Notes under the pieces: generated by a model
Databases searched by the model: none
What the model was told of the DNA's origin: nothing
Seen by the model: only the letters and a program-made list of their open reading frames with translations
Position numbers and translations under genes: made by a program
DNA from: JBFWVD01 sp050246915
GTDB lineage: Bacteria > Actinomycetota > Acidimicrobiia > Acidimicrobiales > Ilumatobacteraceae
Length of the DNA stretch: 12,928 bases
NCBI GenBank assembly: GCA_050246915.1
Contig: JBFWVD010000117.1
Span: forward strand, 1 to 12,928
Direction of reading: 5' to 3'
In this document: positions 5,370 to 12,928 of the stretch, one piece after another
Position numbering within the stretch: the first letter of the stretch is position 1
Layout: each line of letters starts with the position of its first letter

Positions 5370-8300
5370 TCAGACCAACCCCATGGCTTCACAGCTGGTG
5401 TCGAATGTGCCGCTCTGCGGGTCGATGCAGATGTCGATGGCGTCAGGTCCACCGATCAGGACATCGGCCCCGCTGCTACCCCACAGATAGTCAGCACCGG
5501 CTCCACCGTCGAGCGTGTCGTCACCACCCCAAGCGATGATGAGGTCGTCACCAGCATCACCGTTCATGACCTCGCCGGCGTCCTCGCCACCGTCGCTCCC
5601 GTCGAGGTAGTCGGCTCCGTCGCCACCGTTGAAGGTGTCGACACCGAGACCGCCCCACAGATAGTCCGACCCGACACCACCATTGAGCGTGTCGGCACCA
5701 CCCCAACCGATGATGAGGTCGTCGCCGCCGTCACCGTTCATGACCTCGCCCTCGTCGTCGCCTTCGAGATGATCGCGATCGTCGCCACCGTTGAAGGTGT
5801 CGACTCCGGCGCCGCCCCACAGATAGTCCGACCCGACACCGCCGTTGAGGGTGTCGTTCCCGCCGTAGCCGAGGATGTCGTCGTCGCCACCGTCACCGTT
5901 CATGACCTCGCCGGCGTTCTCGCCACCGTCGTTGCCATCGAGGGTGTCGCGATCGTCGCCACCGTTGTAGACGTCGACGCCGGTGCCACCCCACAGGTAG
6001 TCGAGACCCGACCCACCGTTGAGGATGTCGTCACCGCCGAAGCCCAAGATGATGTCGTCGCCGGAGTCGCCGTTCATCGTCTCGCCCTCGTCGCCGCCGG
6101 CGAGCCAGTCGTTGCCGGCGCCGCCGTTGTAGGTGTCGATGCCGGTGCCACCCCACAGATAGTCGGGCTCACCGAGCAGGAAACCGGGGGCCTCTCCCCA
6201 CATGATGTCGTTGCCGTCCCAGCCGAACAGCTGGTCACCGCCGCGGCCACCTTGCAGCAGGTCGTTGTCGCTCCCACCGTCGAGGATGTCGGCATCGAGA
6301 TCGCCGTTCAGCGTGTCATCGCCCGCACCACCAGCGAGGTAGTCGGGACCGTCGCCACCGTTCAAGGTGTCGTTGTCGCCCTCACCGATCAGCTGATCGC
6401 CACCGAGCCCACCGGTGATGATGTCGTTGCCGGCGCCGCCGAACACGAGATCGTTGCCGTCTCCGGCATCGATGATGTCGTCGCCGCCCCGACCACATAC
6501 CAGATCGTTGCCACCGAGCGCATTGATGACGTCTGGACCTTCGGTGCCCAAGATGACGTCGTCACCGGCCGTCGGCACCTGGCCGAGACCGATATCGACG
6601 GTCACCACGCTGCCGTTGCAATCGAGCGGCGCCGCGTTGACCATGATGGTCACCGTCACCGTCGACGAGAACAACGACCCGTCGAACGCCTGATAGGTGA
6701 ACGAATCCACACCATTGAAGTTCACGTTCGGCGTGTACGTGAACGACCCATTCGGAGCGAGCACCAACACACCATTGGACGTCGTCGCCACCAAGTTCGC
6801 CGTCAACGACGGACCATCAACATCACTGTCGTTGCCGAGCACACCCGGTGCCGCCACGTTCAACACCGTGTCCTCCGACGCGTTGTACGCATCAGCCACC
6901 GCCGTAGGCGCATCATTCGACCCGGCAACAGTGATGGTCACCGTCACCGTCGACGAGAACAACGACCCATCGAACGCCTGATAGGTGAACGAATCCACAC
7001 CATTGAAGTTCAGATTCGGCGTATAGGTGAACGACCCGTTCGGAGCGAGCACCAACACACCATTGGACGTCGTTGCCACCAAGTTCGTCGTCAACGACGG
7101 ACCATCAACATCNNNNNNNNNNNNNNNNNNNNNNNNNNNNNNNNNNNNNNNNNNNNNNNNNNNNNNNNNNNNNNNNNNNNNNNNNNNNNNNNNNNNNNNN
7201 NNNNNNNNNNNNGAGTCAGCACCGTTGAAGTTCGCGTTCGGCGTATAGGTCACCGAAGCGCTGTCGGTGTTGGGAGCGCCGGCAACGCAAGCGCTGTTGC
7301 CAATGGACCCCAGCGTGCCGTTGGTCGGCGGGGTGACGATGGCGAACGTGAGCTCGCATGTCTCCACATCGCTACCCGACAAGGCAACCGGAGTGGCCGT
7401 GTCCTCGACGACGGAAGGTGCCGATGCGTTTGCCGTCGGTGTTGCGTTCACCGGCGCTGCCGTCGTGAACGACGACACCGGGCCATCCGTTGATGCGATG
7501 CCATCGCGGGCCACCGCGTACCACTCGTACTGCTGGTTCGTGTCCAGGCCGTTCCACACGACGCTGGCCGTGGACCCCGACGGGACCGTGGTGCTACCGA
7601 TGAGCTGGAATCCGGCCGCCGCGCTCATGTCGAACGGCAACACGAAACTGCTGTCGGAATCGGTCTCGAACGTGTTGGTGCTCGTGGCGTAGGTGAACGC
7701 CTCGATCTGGTTCGTGGCCGGCGTGAAGCGGTAGTACCGCAACCAGCTCGAACCGCCTTGTGTCCGGCTCTGGTAGTCGGTGAGCACCTGATGGACCGGC
7801 TCGCCACAGTCGTTGTTGTCGGTGCGACGTCCCTCACCCGGATAGTGGCCATTCACCACCATGAAGACGTTGCAGTGATTGCGGATCACGGTGTCCCACA
7901 CGTGGGCGGCCGTCGTGCCGTTGGTCTGGTGGATGACGGATGTGCCGCGGTTGTTGGACGTGTTCACGAAGGCATGGGTCGAGATGATGGCGTGCCGGTT
8001 CGGATACTGCTCGAGCACGTCCGATGCCCAGTCGAGCGTGAACTGCGGCATGTCCACCTCGAGGTGGATGATGAGGAAGTCGATGCCGCCAGCGGTGAAC
8101 AGCTGGTAGTTGTCCTTGTTGAGGCGATCCACCGACTCGGGGACCGGATCTCCCGAGTCACCGAGGTAGCCGCCGTACCACGTATTCATGTCGTAGCGGC
8201 TCGGCGGGAAGTGGATGTCGTAGTTGGTCGCCGTGCCGTTGGCCAACATGTCGTGGTTGCCCGGCGCCATGTTGTTGGGCACTCCCGCCGCGTCGAGCAC

Positions 8301-11300
8301 GGCCATCTGCGCACTGGCCCGGGTCCACTCGGCCGGCACGGTGTCGAAGCTCTCGGTGATGTCACCGAGATGGCTCACGAAGGCGATGTCGAGCGTGTCC
8401 TTGTTGTCGACGATCCAGTTCACCTGGCTGGCGAAGTGCGTCAAGTTCGCACCGTTGGCGTCCACGTAGTGCTGGGTGTCGGGGATGACCACGAACGTGA
8501 ACGGATCGCCAGCACCGAGGGACCGACCGTAGAAGTCGACCTGCAGCTCGTCGTTGTCGACATCAGAAACGTCGACGCTCAACGTCGGGGACGTAGCAAC
8601 ATTGGTTGACGCGTTGGCCGGGACCGGGTTGGTCGGGGCGTTCGGCGCCGTGTTGGGGTTGACCAGATTGAACGGCGCCCCCGGAACCCAGCTCGAGCCG
8701 GTGCCGGTGATGGTGCCGTTGGACGCCGGAGCGACCGAGTCGGACACCGCCGTACCGGTGCCCTCCTCGAGACCCCAGCGGGCCACGAGGTTCGTCCCCG
8801 TGGTGAGCTGGCTGTTCATGGTGGTGCGGATCTGCTGCAGATTGCGCGCACCGCTCCACACCCGGGCCTCATCGATGATGCCGTGGAAGCGAGCGGTGTT
8901 ACCCGGCGCACCGCTCGAGTTGAGCATCGTGCCGATTGCCGCGTGCTGAATGGAGTCGGCCCGCGGGGTTGCATTCACCGCCAACGTGGCCTCGAGGTTG
9001 CCGTCGAGATACAGGCGCCACGTCGTGCCGTCGTAGGTGGCCGCAGCGTGATGCCACACGTTCGAGGTGATGGCGGTCGTGCCTGACACCGGGTGGTTCG
9101 TGCCTCCGGCGTTGTCCTCGAAATCGGCCGCCAGCACGTTGCCAGTCGTATTGATACCGAGGAGCCAGTTGGCATCGACGTTGGAGTTCTCAGACTGCGG
9201 CCCTCCGTGGGTGACCAGCGGGAGGAAGTTCTCGATGCCATTGGTCCCGGTCGTGTTGGACACGCCGGTACCGGTGCGGTTGAACCAGGTCTCGATGGTG
9301 AAGGTTCCCAGGTCGAGCTCTGCCGGATCACCGAAGGTCACGTAGGCGCCTGCCGTACCGAGCTGCAGCGCCGTGCCGCTGGCCGACAGCCGCGTCGCCG
9401 TGGCCTCACCCGATGCCGGCGACTCATTGCCGGAGCCATCGACCGCAGTGACGACATAGAAGTACGGCGTGCCGGCGACCGCGGTGGTGTCGGCGTAGAC
9501 GACCGCCGGGGCGTTGACCGTGGCGAGCGGGGCACCGGCGATGGACACCGGGCTGGTGGTCGAGCGATACACCCGATAGCTGGCCACGTCGGGCTCGGCG
9601 TTGGCCGTCCACGCCAGATCGTTGGCGGTGACGGTCCCGTTGGCGGTGAGGCCGCTCGGCGCAGCCGGGGCAACGGTGTCGAAGGTGAGGTCGAACGGCG
9701 CGCCGTTCACCCACGTGGCCCCGGTGCCGGTCACCGTGCCGTTGGCAGTGGGTGCGATGGAGTCAGCGACGTTGGTGCCGCTGGCATCGCCCAGGCTCCA
9801 GCGAGCCACAAGCCCGGTGCCGGAGGTGAGCTCGCTGTTTGCAGTGGCCCGGATGTCCGTCAGAGTCCTCGCCGTGTTCCAGACGCGGGCCTCATCGAGC
9901 GTTCCGACGAATCGTCCGAGAGCGGTGCCGGTGGAGGTGAGCATGGTGCCGAGCGCGGCCTGCTGAGTGGTGTCAGAACGAGGCGTGAACGCCCCGACGA
10001 CCGAAGTCGCCTCGAGGTTGCCGTCCAAGTACAACCGCCACGTTGTGCCGTCATAGGTGGCGGCGGCGTGATGCCACGAGCCGTCGGCGGGGATGGCGGT
10101 GGTGCCCGAGACCGGATGGTTCGCACCGGTCGCTGTGTCCTCGAAGTCGGCGGCCAGCACGTTGCCGGCGGTGTTGATGCCCATGATCCAGTTGGCGTCC
10201 ACGTTGGAGCCGTCGGACTCGGGCGCGCCGTGGGTGACGAGGGGGATGAGGTCGATGCCGCCGGAGCCCGAGGTGTTGGCGGTGCCGGTGCCGGTGCGCT
10301 TGAACCAGGTCTCGAGGGTGAACTGCGCCAGGTCGAGCTTGGCCGGATCGCCGAAGGTGACGTATGCGCCGGCGGTGCCCAGATCGAGCGCGTCGCCGGT
10401 GGGCGTGGGCGGCGCGTCATGGGTGACGGTGGAACCCGAGTCGGTGAACGTCTGACCGGCGATCGGGATGAACTCCCAGTCGTAGCTGTCCTCGTGGAGC
10501 GTGAACTTCACGACCCCGTTGGTGACCGAGTTGCGAACCTGGCTGCTCGGCAGCACGGTGCCGAACCCGGTCGGAGCGACGCCGCCGGTCCCGATGACCA
10601 TCTGGCGCACGCCGTAGACATTGTCGATCGCACCGCTGGCATCCATCGGTGCCAGCACCTCGTAGTTGTGCCAGTGGCCGCCGAGCACGAGCTCGACACC
10701 ACCGTTGTAGAGGTCCTGGTAGAGCTGCTGCATGTGGGGGAAGTTGCCGGTCGAGGAGAACCGCGGCTTGTGCCACATGGCGATGATGTTGTTGGTGGGG
10801 CTGGTAGCCAGATCGTTCTGGAGCCACAGATCCTGCGGCGAACCGGCCGCACATCCGCCCGGCACCCAGTAGCCGGTACCTGGCTCGCACTCGGCGTTGA
10901 GAACGACGATGTGCCAGGTGTTGGCGCCGGAACCGATGTTGTAGCTGTAGTAGCCCAGGCCGCGCTCACCCGCCGGTCCGGTCTGGTTGCCGACACCGTT
11001 GAAATAGTCGAAGTACGGGGTGGCTCCGGGGGTGGTGCCATTGCCGTAGTCGTGGTTTCCGAGTGTTGGGCGGGTGCGGTTCTTGAACTGGCCCCAGCCC
11101 GGGTCGTAGCAGTTGGCGAACTCGGCCGCGGTGCCGTTCTCGTACACGTTGTCACCGATGGTGAACACGTGCCCATCGATCCCGGCCACCAGAGCGGCCG
11201 TCGCTTCGTCCTGCGTGCGTGCACAGTCGGCGACGTCGCCGGCACCCACCAACACCAGGGGCGGATCGCCGAAGGTGAGATTGAACGGTGCACCGGTGAC

Positions 11301-12848
11301 CCGATCGGCGCCGACGCCGGCGACACCGCCGTTGGCGGGAGTGCCGATGGAGTCGATGACCGCGCCTCCCACCGGATCGCCCAGACCCCATCGGGCCACA
11401 AGACCGGTGCCGGAGGTGAGCGACGAGTTGTTGATCGTGGAACGGATGTCGGCCTCGCTGCGCGCCGCGTTCCAGACACGGGCCTCATCGAGTGAGCCGT
11501 TGAAGCGACCGAGCGGGGTGCCCAAGGAAGTGAACATGGCGCCGAGCCCGGCGCCCTGGATGGAGTCGGAACGCGGGGTCTGGCTGCCGGACAGGGTGAA
11601 GGGGACGGCCTCCGTCGCCTCGAGATTTCCGTCCAGGTACAAGCGCCACGTTGTGCCGTCATAGGTGGCTGCCGCGTGGTGCCACACGTTGTTGGTGATG
11701 ACGGTGGTGCCCGATACCGGATGGTTCAGACCGTTGTTGCTGTCCTCGAAGTCGGCGGCCAGCACCGGACTGGCGACGTTGACGGTGCTGATGCCGAGCA
11801 GCCAGTTGGCATTGAGGTTACCCGTCTCACTTTCGGGAGCACCGTGGGTGACCAACGGCTCGAAGCTTGCGATGCCACCGTCGCCCGTCGTGTTGGGGGT
11901 ACCGGCGCCGGAGCGGCGGAACCAGGTCTCGATGGTGAACTGCGCCAGGTCGAGCTTGGCCGGATCACCGAAGGACACGAACCCGCTGGTGCCCATGTTC
12001 AACGCGTCACCGGCGCTCGGCTGGGGGAAGCCACTGCTCCAGGTCGGGCCGTTGGTGAGGGTGCCATTGGGATTGCCGGCCACGCTGTTGCCCGCCGTGG
12101 CACCCGACCCCTCGTTGAACCCGAACCGACCGAGCAGTCCGGTGCCGGAGGTGATCTCCTGGCTCATGCCGATCTGGATGTCCGACTGAGCACGAGCGGT
12201 GCTCCAAATGCGGGCCTCGTCGATCTGCCCAGCAAAGAAGCCTGCCGCAGCGCCGCCGGAGTTGAGGGCCGAACCCACCGACGCGTGCTGGATGCTGGCC
12301 GACTGAGGAAGCACTGGTGGTAAGGGCGTAGCGGCCACGGTCAGTGACTGGATCAACACGCCGTCCATGAACAGGCGAAAGATCCGGCCGTCGTAGGTGG
12401 CCGCGACATGGTGCCACGAGTTCATGGGAACGACCGTCGTGCTGGTGACCGGATGGTTGGGACCAGTCACCTCTTCGAAGTCGGCGACGAGAGCGCCCGT
12501 CGAATTATCGATCCCGAGGAAGTAGTTGAAGTTCAGGTTGTTAGGGGATTCGCCCTCGCCGCGGCCTTTGGCCAGGATCGGAATGACGCTCGTAAGAGAA
12601 CCCGTTGACGTCGTAGCGCCCGGGCCTGTGCGGTTCACCCACGCCTCGAGGGTGAAGTTGGTGGCTCCGAGTGATGAAGCGACACCCATGGTCACGTAGT
12701 CGTTGACCCCGTCGAAGGTCAGAGCTCCGCCCGCGGGAGTGGTCGCCGATGTCTGCACGATTCCCGTGCCGATGGTGGCCGCCGCCAGCACTGCGGTGGT
12801 CACCGCCACGCGCGCCACACGCGACCCGCCGAAGAACTTCCGTGCCAT
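5370..12848 (-). CDS. Giant exported LamG / metallophosphoesterase / cadherin / RTX mosaic protein
   Basis: An exported protein of about 2,490 residues including 34 unknown ones. ATG 12848 is chosen because it gives a normal signal peptide (MARKFFGGSRVAR, then a hydrophobic core); ATG 12902 would add 18 residues in front. Domain order from this start: LamG-like 39-277 and 282-525; metallophosphoesterase 1, 529-810; LamG 815-1055; FN3 1056-1152; LamG 1154-1395; first half of an Ig-like domain 1397-1451; metallophosphoesterase 2, 1452-1737; second Ig half about 1750-1792; cadherin-like repeats 1795-2068 with the assembly gap; RTX repeats about 2092-2492. LamG domains usually bind glycans or matrix, and the RTX array should fold on calcium outside the cell. 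All canonical metal-binding blocks are visible in both phosphoesterases. No LPXTG or type I exporter is seen, so export is probably by Sec. Frame continuity across the N run is assumed. The substrate is unknown; surface adhesion plus phosphate-ester cleavage is inference. Confidence 0.88.
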   Translation of the reverse strand: MARKFFGGSRVARVAVTTAVLAAATIGTGIVQTSATTPAGGALTFDGVNDYVTMGVASSLGATNFTLEAWVNRTGPGATTSTGSLTSVIPILAKGRGEGESPNNLNFNYFLGIDNSTGALVADFEEVTGPNHPVTSTTVVPMNSWHHVAATYDGRIFRLFMDGVLIQSLTVAATPLPPVLPQSASIQHASVGSALNSGGAAAGFFAGQIDEARIWSTARAQSDIQIGMSQEITSGTGLLGRFGFNEGSGATAGNSVAGNPNGTLTNGPTWSSGFPQPSAGDALNMGTSGFVSFGDPAKLDLAQFTIETWFRRSGAGTPNTTGDGGIASFEPLVTHGAPESETGNLNANWLLGISTVNVASPVLAADFEDSNNGLNHPVSGTTVITNNVWHHAAATYDGTTWRLYLDGNLEATEAVPFTLSGSQTPRSDSIQGAGLGAMFTSLGTPLGRFNGSLDEARVWNAARSEADIRSTINNSSLTSGTGLVARWGLGDPVGGAVIDSIGTPANGGVAGVGADRVTGAPFNLTFGDPPLVLVGAGDVADCARTQDEATAALVAGIDGHVFTIGDNVYENGTAAEFANCYDPGWGQFKNRTRPTLGNHDYGNGTTPGATPYFDYFNGVGNQTGPAGERGLGYYSYNIGSGANTWHIVVLNAECEPGTGYWVPGGCAAGSPQDLWLQNDLATSPTNNIIAMWHKPRFSSTGNFPHMQQLYQDLYNGGVELVLGGHWHNYEVLAPMDASGAIDNVYGVRQMVIGTGGVAPTGFGTVLPSSQVRNSVTNGVVKFTLHEDSYDWEFIPIAGQTFTDSGSTVTHDAPPTPTGDALDLGTAGAYVTFGDPAKLDLAQFTLETWFKRTGTGTANTSGSGGIDLIPLVTHGAPESDGSNVDANWIMGINTAGNVLAADFEDTATGANHPVSGTTAIPADGSWHHAAATYDGTTWRLYLDGNLEATSVVGAFTPRSDTTQQAALGTMLTSTGTALGRFVGTLDEARVWNTARTLTDIRATANSELTSGTGLVARWSLGDASGTNVADSIAPTANGTVTGTGATWVNGAPFDLTFDTVAPAAPSGLTANGTVTANDLAWTANAEPDVASYRVYRSTTSPVSIAGAPLATVNAPAVVYADTTAVAGTPYFYVVTAVDGSGNESPASGEATATRLSASGTALQLGTAGAYVTFGDPAELDLGTFTIETWFNRTGTGVSNTTGTNGIENFLPLVTHGGPQSENSNVDANWLLGINTTGNVLAADFEDNAGGTNHPVSGTTAITSNVWHHAAATYDGTTWRLYLDGNLEATLAVNATPRADSIQHAAIGTMLNSSGAPGNTARFHGIIDEARVWSGARNLQQIRTTMNSQLTTGTNLVARWGLEEGTGTAVSDSVAPASNGTITGTGSSWVPGAPFNLVNPNTAPNAPTNPVPANASTNVATSPTLSVDVSDVDNDELQVDFYGRSLGAGDPFTFVVIPDTQHYVDANGANLTHFASQVNWIVDNKDTLDIAFVSHLGDITESFDTVPAEWTRASAQMAVLDAAGVPNNMAPGNHDMLANGTATNYDIHFPPSRYDMNTWYGGYLGDSGDPVPESVDRLNKDNYQLFTAGGIDFLIIHLEVDMPQFTLDWASDVLEQYPNRHAIISTHAFVNTSNNRGTSVIHQTNGTTAAHVWDTVIRNHCNVFMVVNGHYPGEGRRTDNNDCGEPVHQVLTDYQSRTQGGSSWLRYYRFTPATNQIEAFTYATSTNTFETDSDSSFVLPFDMSAAAGFQLIGSTTVPSGSTASVVWNGLDTNQQYEWYAVARDGIASTDGPVSSFTTAAPVNATPTANASAPSVVEDTATPVALSGSDVETCELTFAIVTPPTNGTLGSIGNSACVAGAPNTDSASVTYTPNANFNGADXXXXXXXXXXXXXXXXXXXXXXXXXXXXXXXXXXDVDGPSLTTNLVATTSNGVLVLAPNGSFTYTPNLNFNGVDSFTYQAFDGSLFSSTVTVTITVAGSNDAPTAVADAYNASEDTVLNVAAPGVLGNDSDVDGPSLTANLVATTSNGVLVLAPNGSFTYTPNVNFNGVDSFTYQAFDGSLFSSTVTVTIMVNAAPLDCNGSVVTVDIGLGQVPTAGDDVILGTEGPDVINALGGNDLVCGRGGDDIIDAGDGNDLVFGGAGNDIITGGLGGDQLIGEGDNDTLNGGDGPDYLAGGAGDDTLNGDLDADILDGGSDNDLLQGGRGGDQLFGWDGNDIMWGEAPGFLLGEPDYLWGGTGIDTYNGGAGNDWLAGGDEGETMNGDSGDDIILGFGGDDILNGGSGLDYLWGGTGVDVYNGGDDRDTLDGNDGGENAGEVMNGDGGDDDILGYGGNDTLNGGVGSDYLWGGAGVDTFNGGDDRDHLEGDDEGEVMNGDGGDDLIIGWGGADTLNGGVGSDYLWGGLGVDTFNGGDGADYLDGSDGGEDAGEVMNGDAGDDLIIAWGGDDTLDGGAGADYLWGSSGADVLIGGPDAIDICIDPQSGTFDTSCEAMGLV
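5373..6575 (-). repeat. RTX (hemolysin-type calcium-binding) repeat array
   Basis: About 400 codons encode GGxGxDxLxG-type nonapeptides at the C-terminus. The proximal part (6575 down to about 6160) is a plain RTX array. The distal part has a longer unit beginning DYLWGG, with starts near 6153, 5991, 5817, 5655 and 5481 (CCACAG marker on the + strand). Spacings alternate 162, 174, 162, 174 bp, so two units form a 336-bp higher-order repeat. The last unit degenerates and ends with a cysteine pair (DICID...TSCEAMGLV), a common RTX array cap. Confidence 0.9.
6645..7112 (-). repeat. 288-bp tandem repeats encoding cadherin/VCBS-like domains
   Basis: The unit 6645-6932 (96 codons) is followed by 6933-7112, which matches its first 180 bp with about eight differences by eye, then the sequence is lost in the N run. 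Each unit encodes NDAPTAVADAY, EDTVLNVAAPGVLGND, DVDG and the NFNGVDSFTYQAFDG strand pair, hallmarks of bacterial cadherin/VCBS-type beta domains. Such near-identical repeats explain the assembly gap. Confidence 0.88.
7113..7212. other. Assembly gap (100 N)
   Basis: Exactly 100 N, the usual placeholder for a gap of unknown size. It interrupts the giant gene inside the cadherin-like array. Both flanks match the 288-bp unit, at unit positions 180 (left) and about 58 (right), so the real missing sequence is probably 166 bp or 166 plus a multiple of 288. Confidence 0.95.
7640..8495 (-). other. Metallophosphoesterase domain 2 of the giant protein, nested in an Ig-like domain
   Basis: A calcineurin-like phosphoesterase domain. 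The motifs in order are PDTQHY (DxQ in place of the common DxH), HLGDITES, APGNHDM, STHAFV and NGHYPGEG. The sequences before it (NAPTNPVPANASTNVATSPTL to DELQVDFYGR) and after it (GSTTVPSGSTASVVWNGL to GPVSSFTT) look like the two halves of one Ig/FN3-like domain. Confidence 0.85.
8665..12735 (-). repeat. Four LamG-like domain copies in the giant gene
   Basis: The copies lie at about 12020-12735, 11275-12005, 9685-10405 and 8665-9388. The inner three share near-identical stretches such as TWRLYLDGNLEA, LDEARVWN or DEARVW, LVTHG and NHPVSGTT, and start with VxFGDPAxLDL. The N-terminal copy is the most diverged. They probably arose by tandem duplication before the phosphoesterase and FN3 domains separated them, or were shuffled later. 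Confidence 0.85.
10420..11262 (-). other. Metallophosphoesterase domain 1 of the giant protein
   Basis: A calcineurin-like, purple-acid-phosphatase-like domain with AGDVADC, TIGDNVYENG, PTLGNHDYG, MWHKPRF and LGGHWHNYE in order, each a metal-binding block of the superfamily. It is followed by a short beta tail ending THDAP. It differs clearly from the second phosphoesterase domain in its motifs. Confidence 0.85.
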
Positions 12849-12928
12849 CTCAACCGCCCCACTGCCGCGCATGAGCATCGACCATTCGATGCGTGGCAGC
12901 ATCGGCCCTCGCCACGTCCGGCGGACAG
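12849..12928 (-). promoter_or_regulatory. Upstream edge of the giant gene
   Basis: This stretch is in frame with the giant gene back to ATG 12902, but the extra residues (MLPRIEWSMLMRGSGAVE) do not resemble a signal-peptide n-region. A weak purine-rich stretch (GTGGGGCGG) lies about 6-14 nt before ATG 12848. No -10/-35 pair could be fixed in the few bases available, so the promoter may lie here or beyond the window. Confidence 0.3.

Noticed and set aside
6645..7112. Direct repeats as a CRISPR-like or mobile repeat
   Set aside because: The repeats are coding, 288 bp long, in frame and without spacers; they encode cadherin-like domains.
5340..7493. Long + strand open frame of about 717 codons
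   Set aside because: It runs antisense to the RTX and cadherin repeats of the giant gene. The Val/Asp/Thr-rich translation is the mirror of the repeat codons, and it crosses the N run.
9093..11495. Long + strand open frame of about 800 codons
   Set aside because: It is antisense to LamG and phosphoesterase domains of the giant gene. The Gly/Arg/Val-rich translation shows no domain, while the opposite strand has clear motifs.

Overview
The window is a high-GC stretch that looks actinobacterial. Signs of this are an LPXTG-type cell-wall sorting signal, GTG starts, genes without a Shine-Dalgarno, a mycobacterial-style PIN toxin, and an exported protein with the 'ILNTR...DVAGYY' beta domain common in actinobacterial secretomes. 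Acidimicrobiia would fit, but no marker gene proves it. It is a draft assembly: 7113-7212 is a run of 100 N inside a repeat array. No rRNA, tRNA, transposase or CRISPR was seen.

Left part, 1-4340. Two paralogous cell-wall-anchored proteins (400-1236 and 3462-4265, + strand) each have a signal peptide, one compact domain with a canonical 12-residue EF-hand loop and two cysteines, a Thr/Ala/Pro-rich spacer, and an LPRTG sorting signal. The whole cassette is duplicated: two upstream dyads at conserved spacing, the coding region, and a long terminator hairpin. Between the copies lie an exported beta-rich protein (1536-2525, +) behind a hairpin-rich leader, and a vapBC-type toxin-antitoxin pair (2600-3279, -) whose promoter appears leaderless and overlaps an operator-like dyad.

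Middle part, 4341-5370. A PAP2-family membrane phosphatase (4361-5059, +) runs tail-to-tail into a small zinc-ribbon protein (5053-5277, -). A G-tract dyad resembling the one upstream of the LPRTG genes lies just ahead of the zinc-ribbon gene.

Right part, 5370-12848 (- strand). One gene fills more than half the window. It encodes an exported mosaic of about 2,500 residues: signal peptide, two LamG-like domains, a purple-acid-phosphatase-like metallophosphoesterase, a third LamG, an FN3 domain, a fourth LamG, a second and different metallophosphoesterase nested inside a split Ig-like domain, cadherin/VCBS-like repeats containing the assembly gap, and a long C-terminal array of RTX calcium-binding repeats.

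The common theme is the cell surface and calcium: EF-hand LPRTG proteins plus a giant RTX protein, with three predicted extracytoplasmic or membrane phosphatase domains. An adhesion or phosphate-scavenging role is inference. No sortase, type I secretion genes or regulator for the shared dyads lie in the window.
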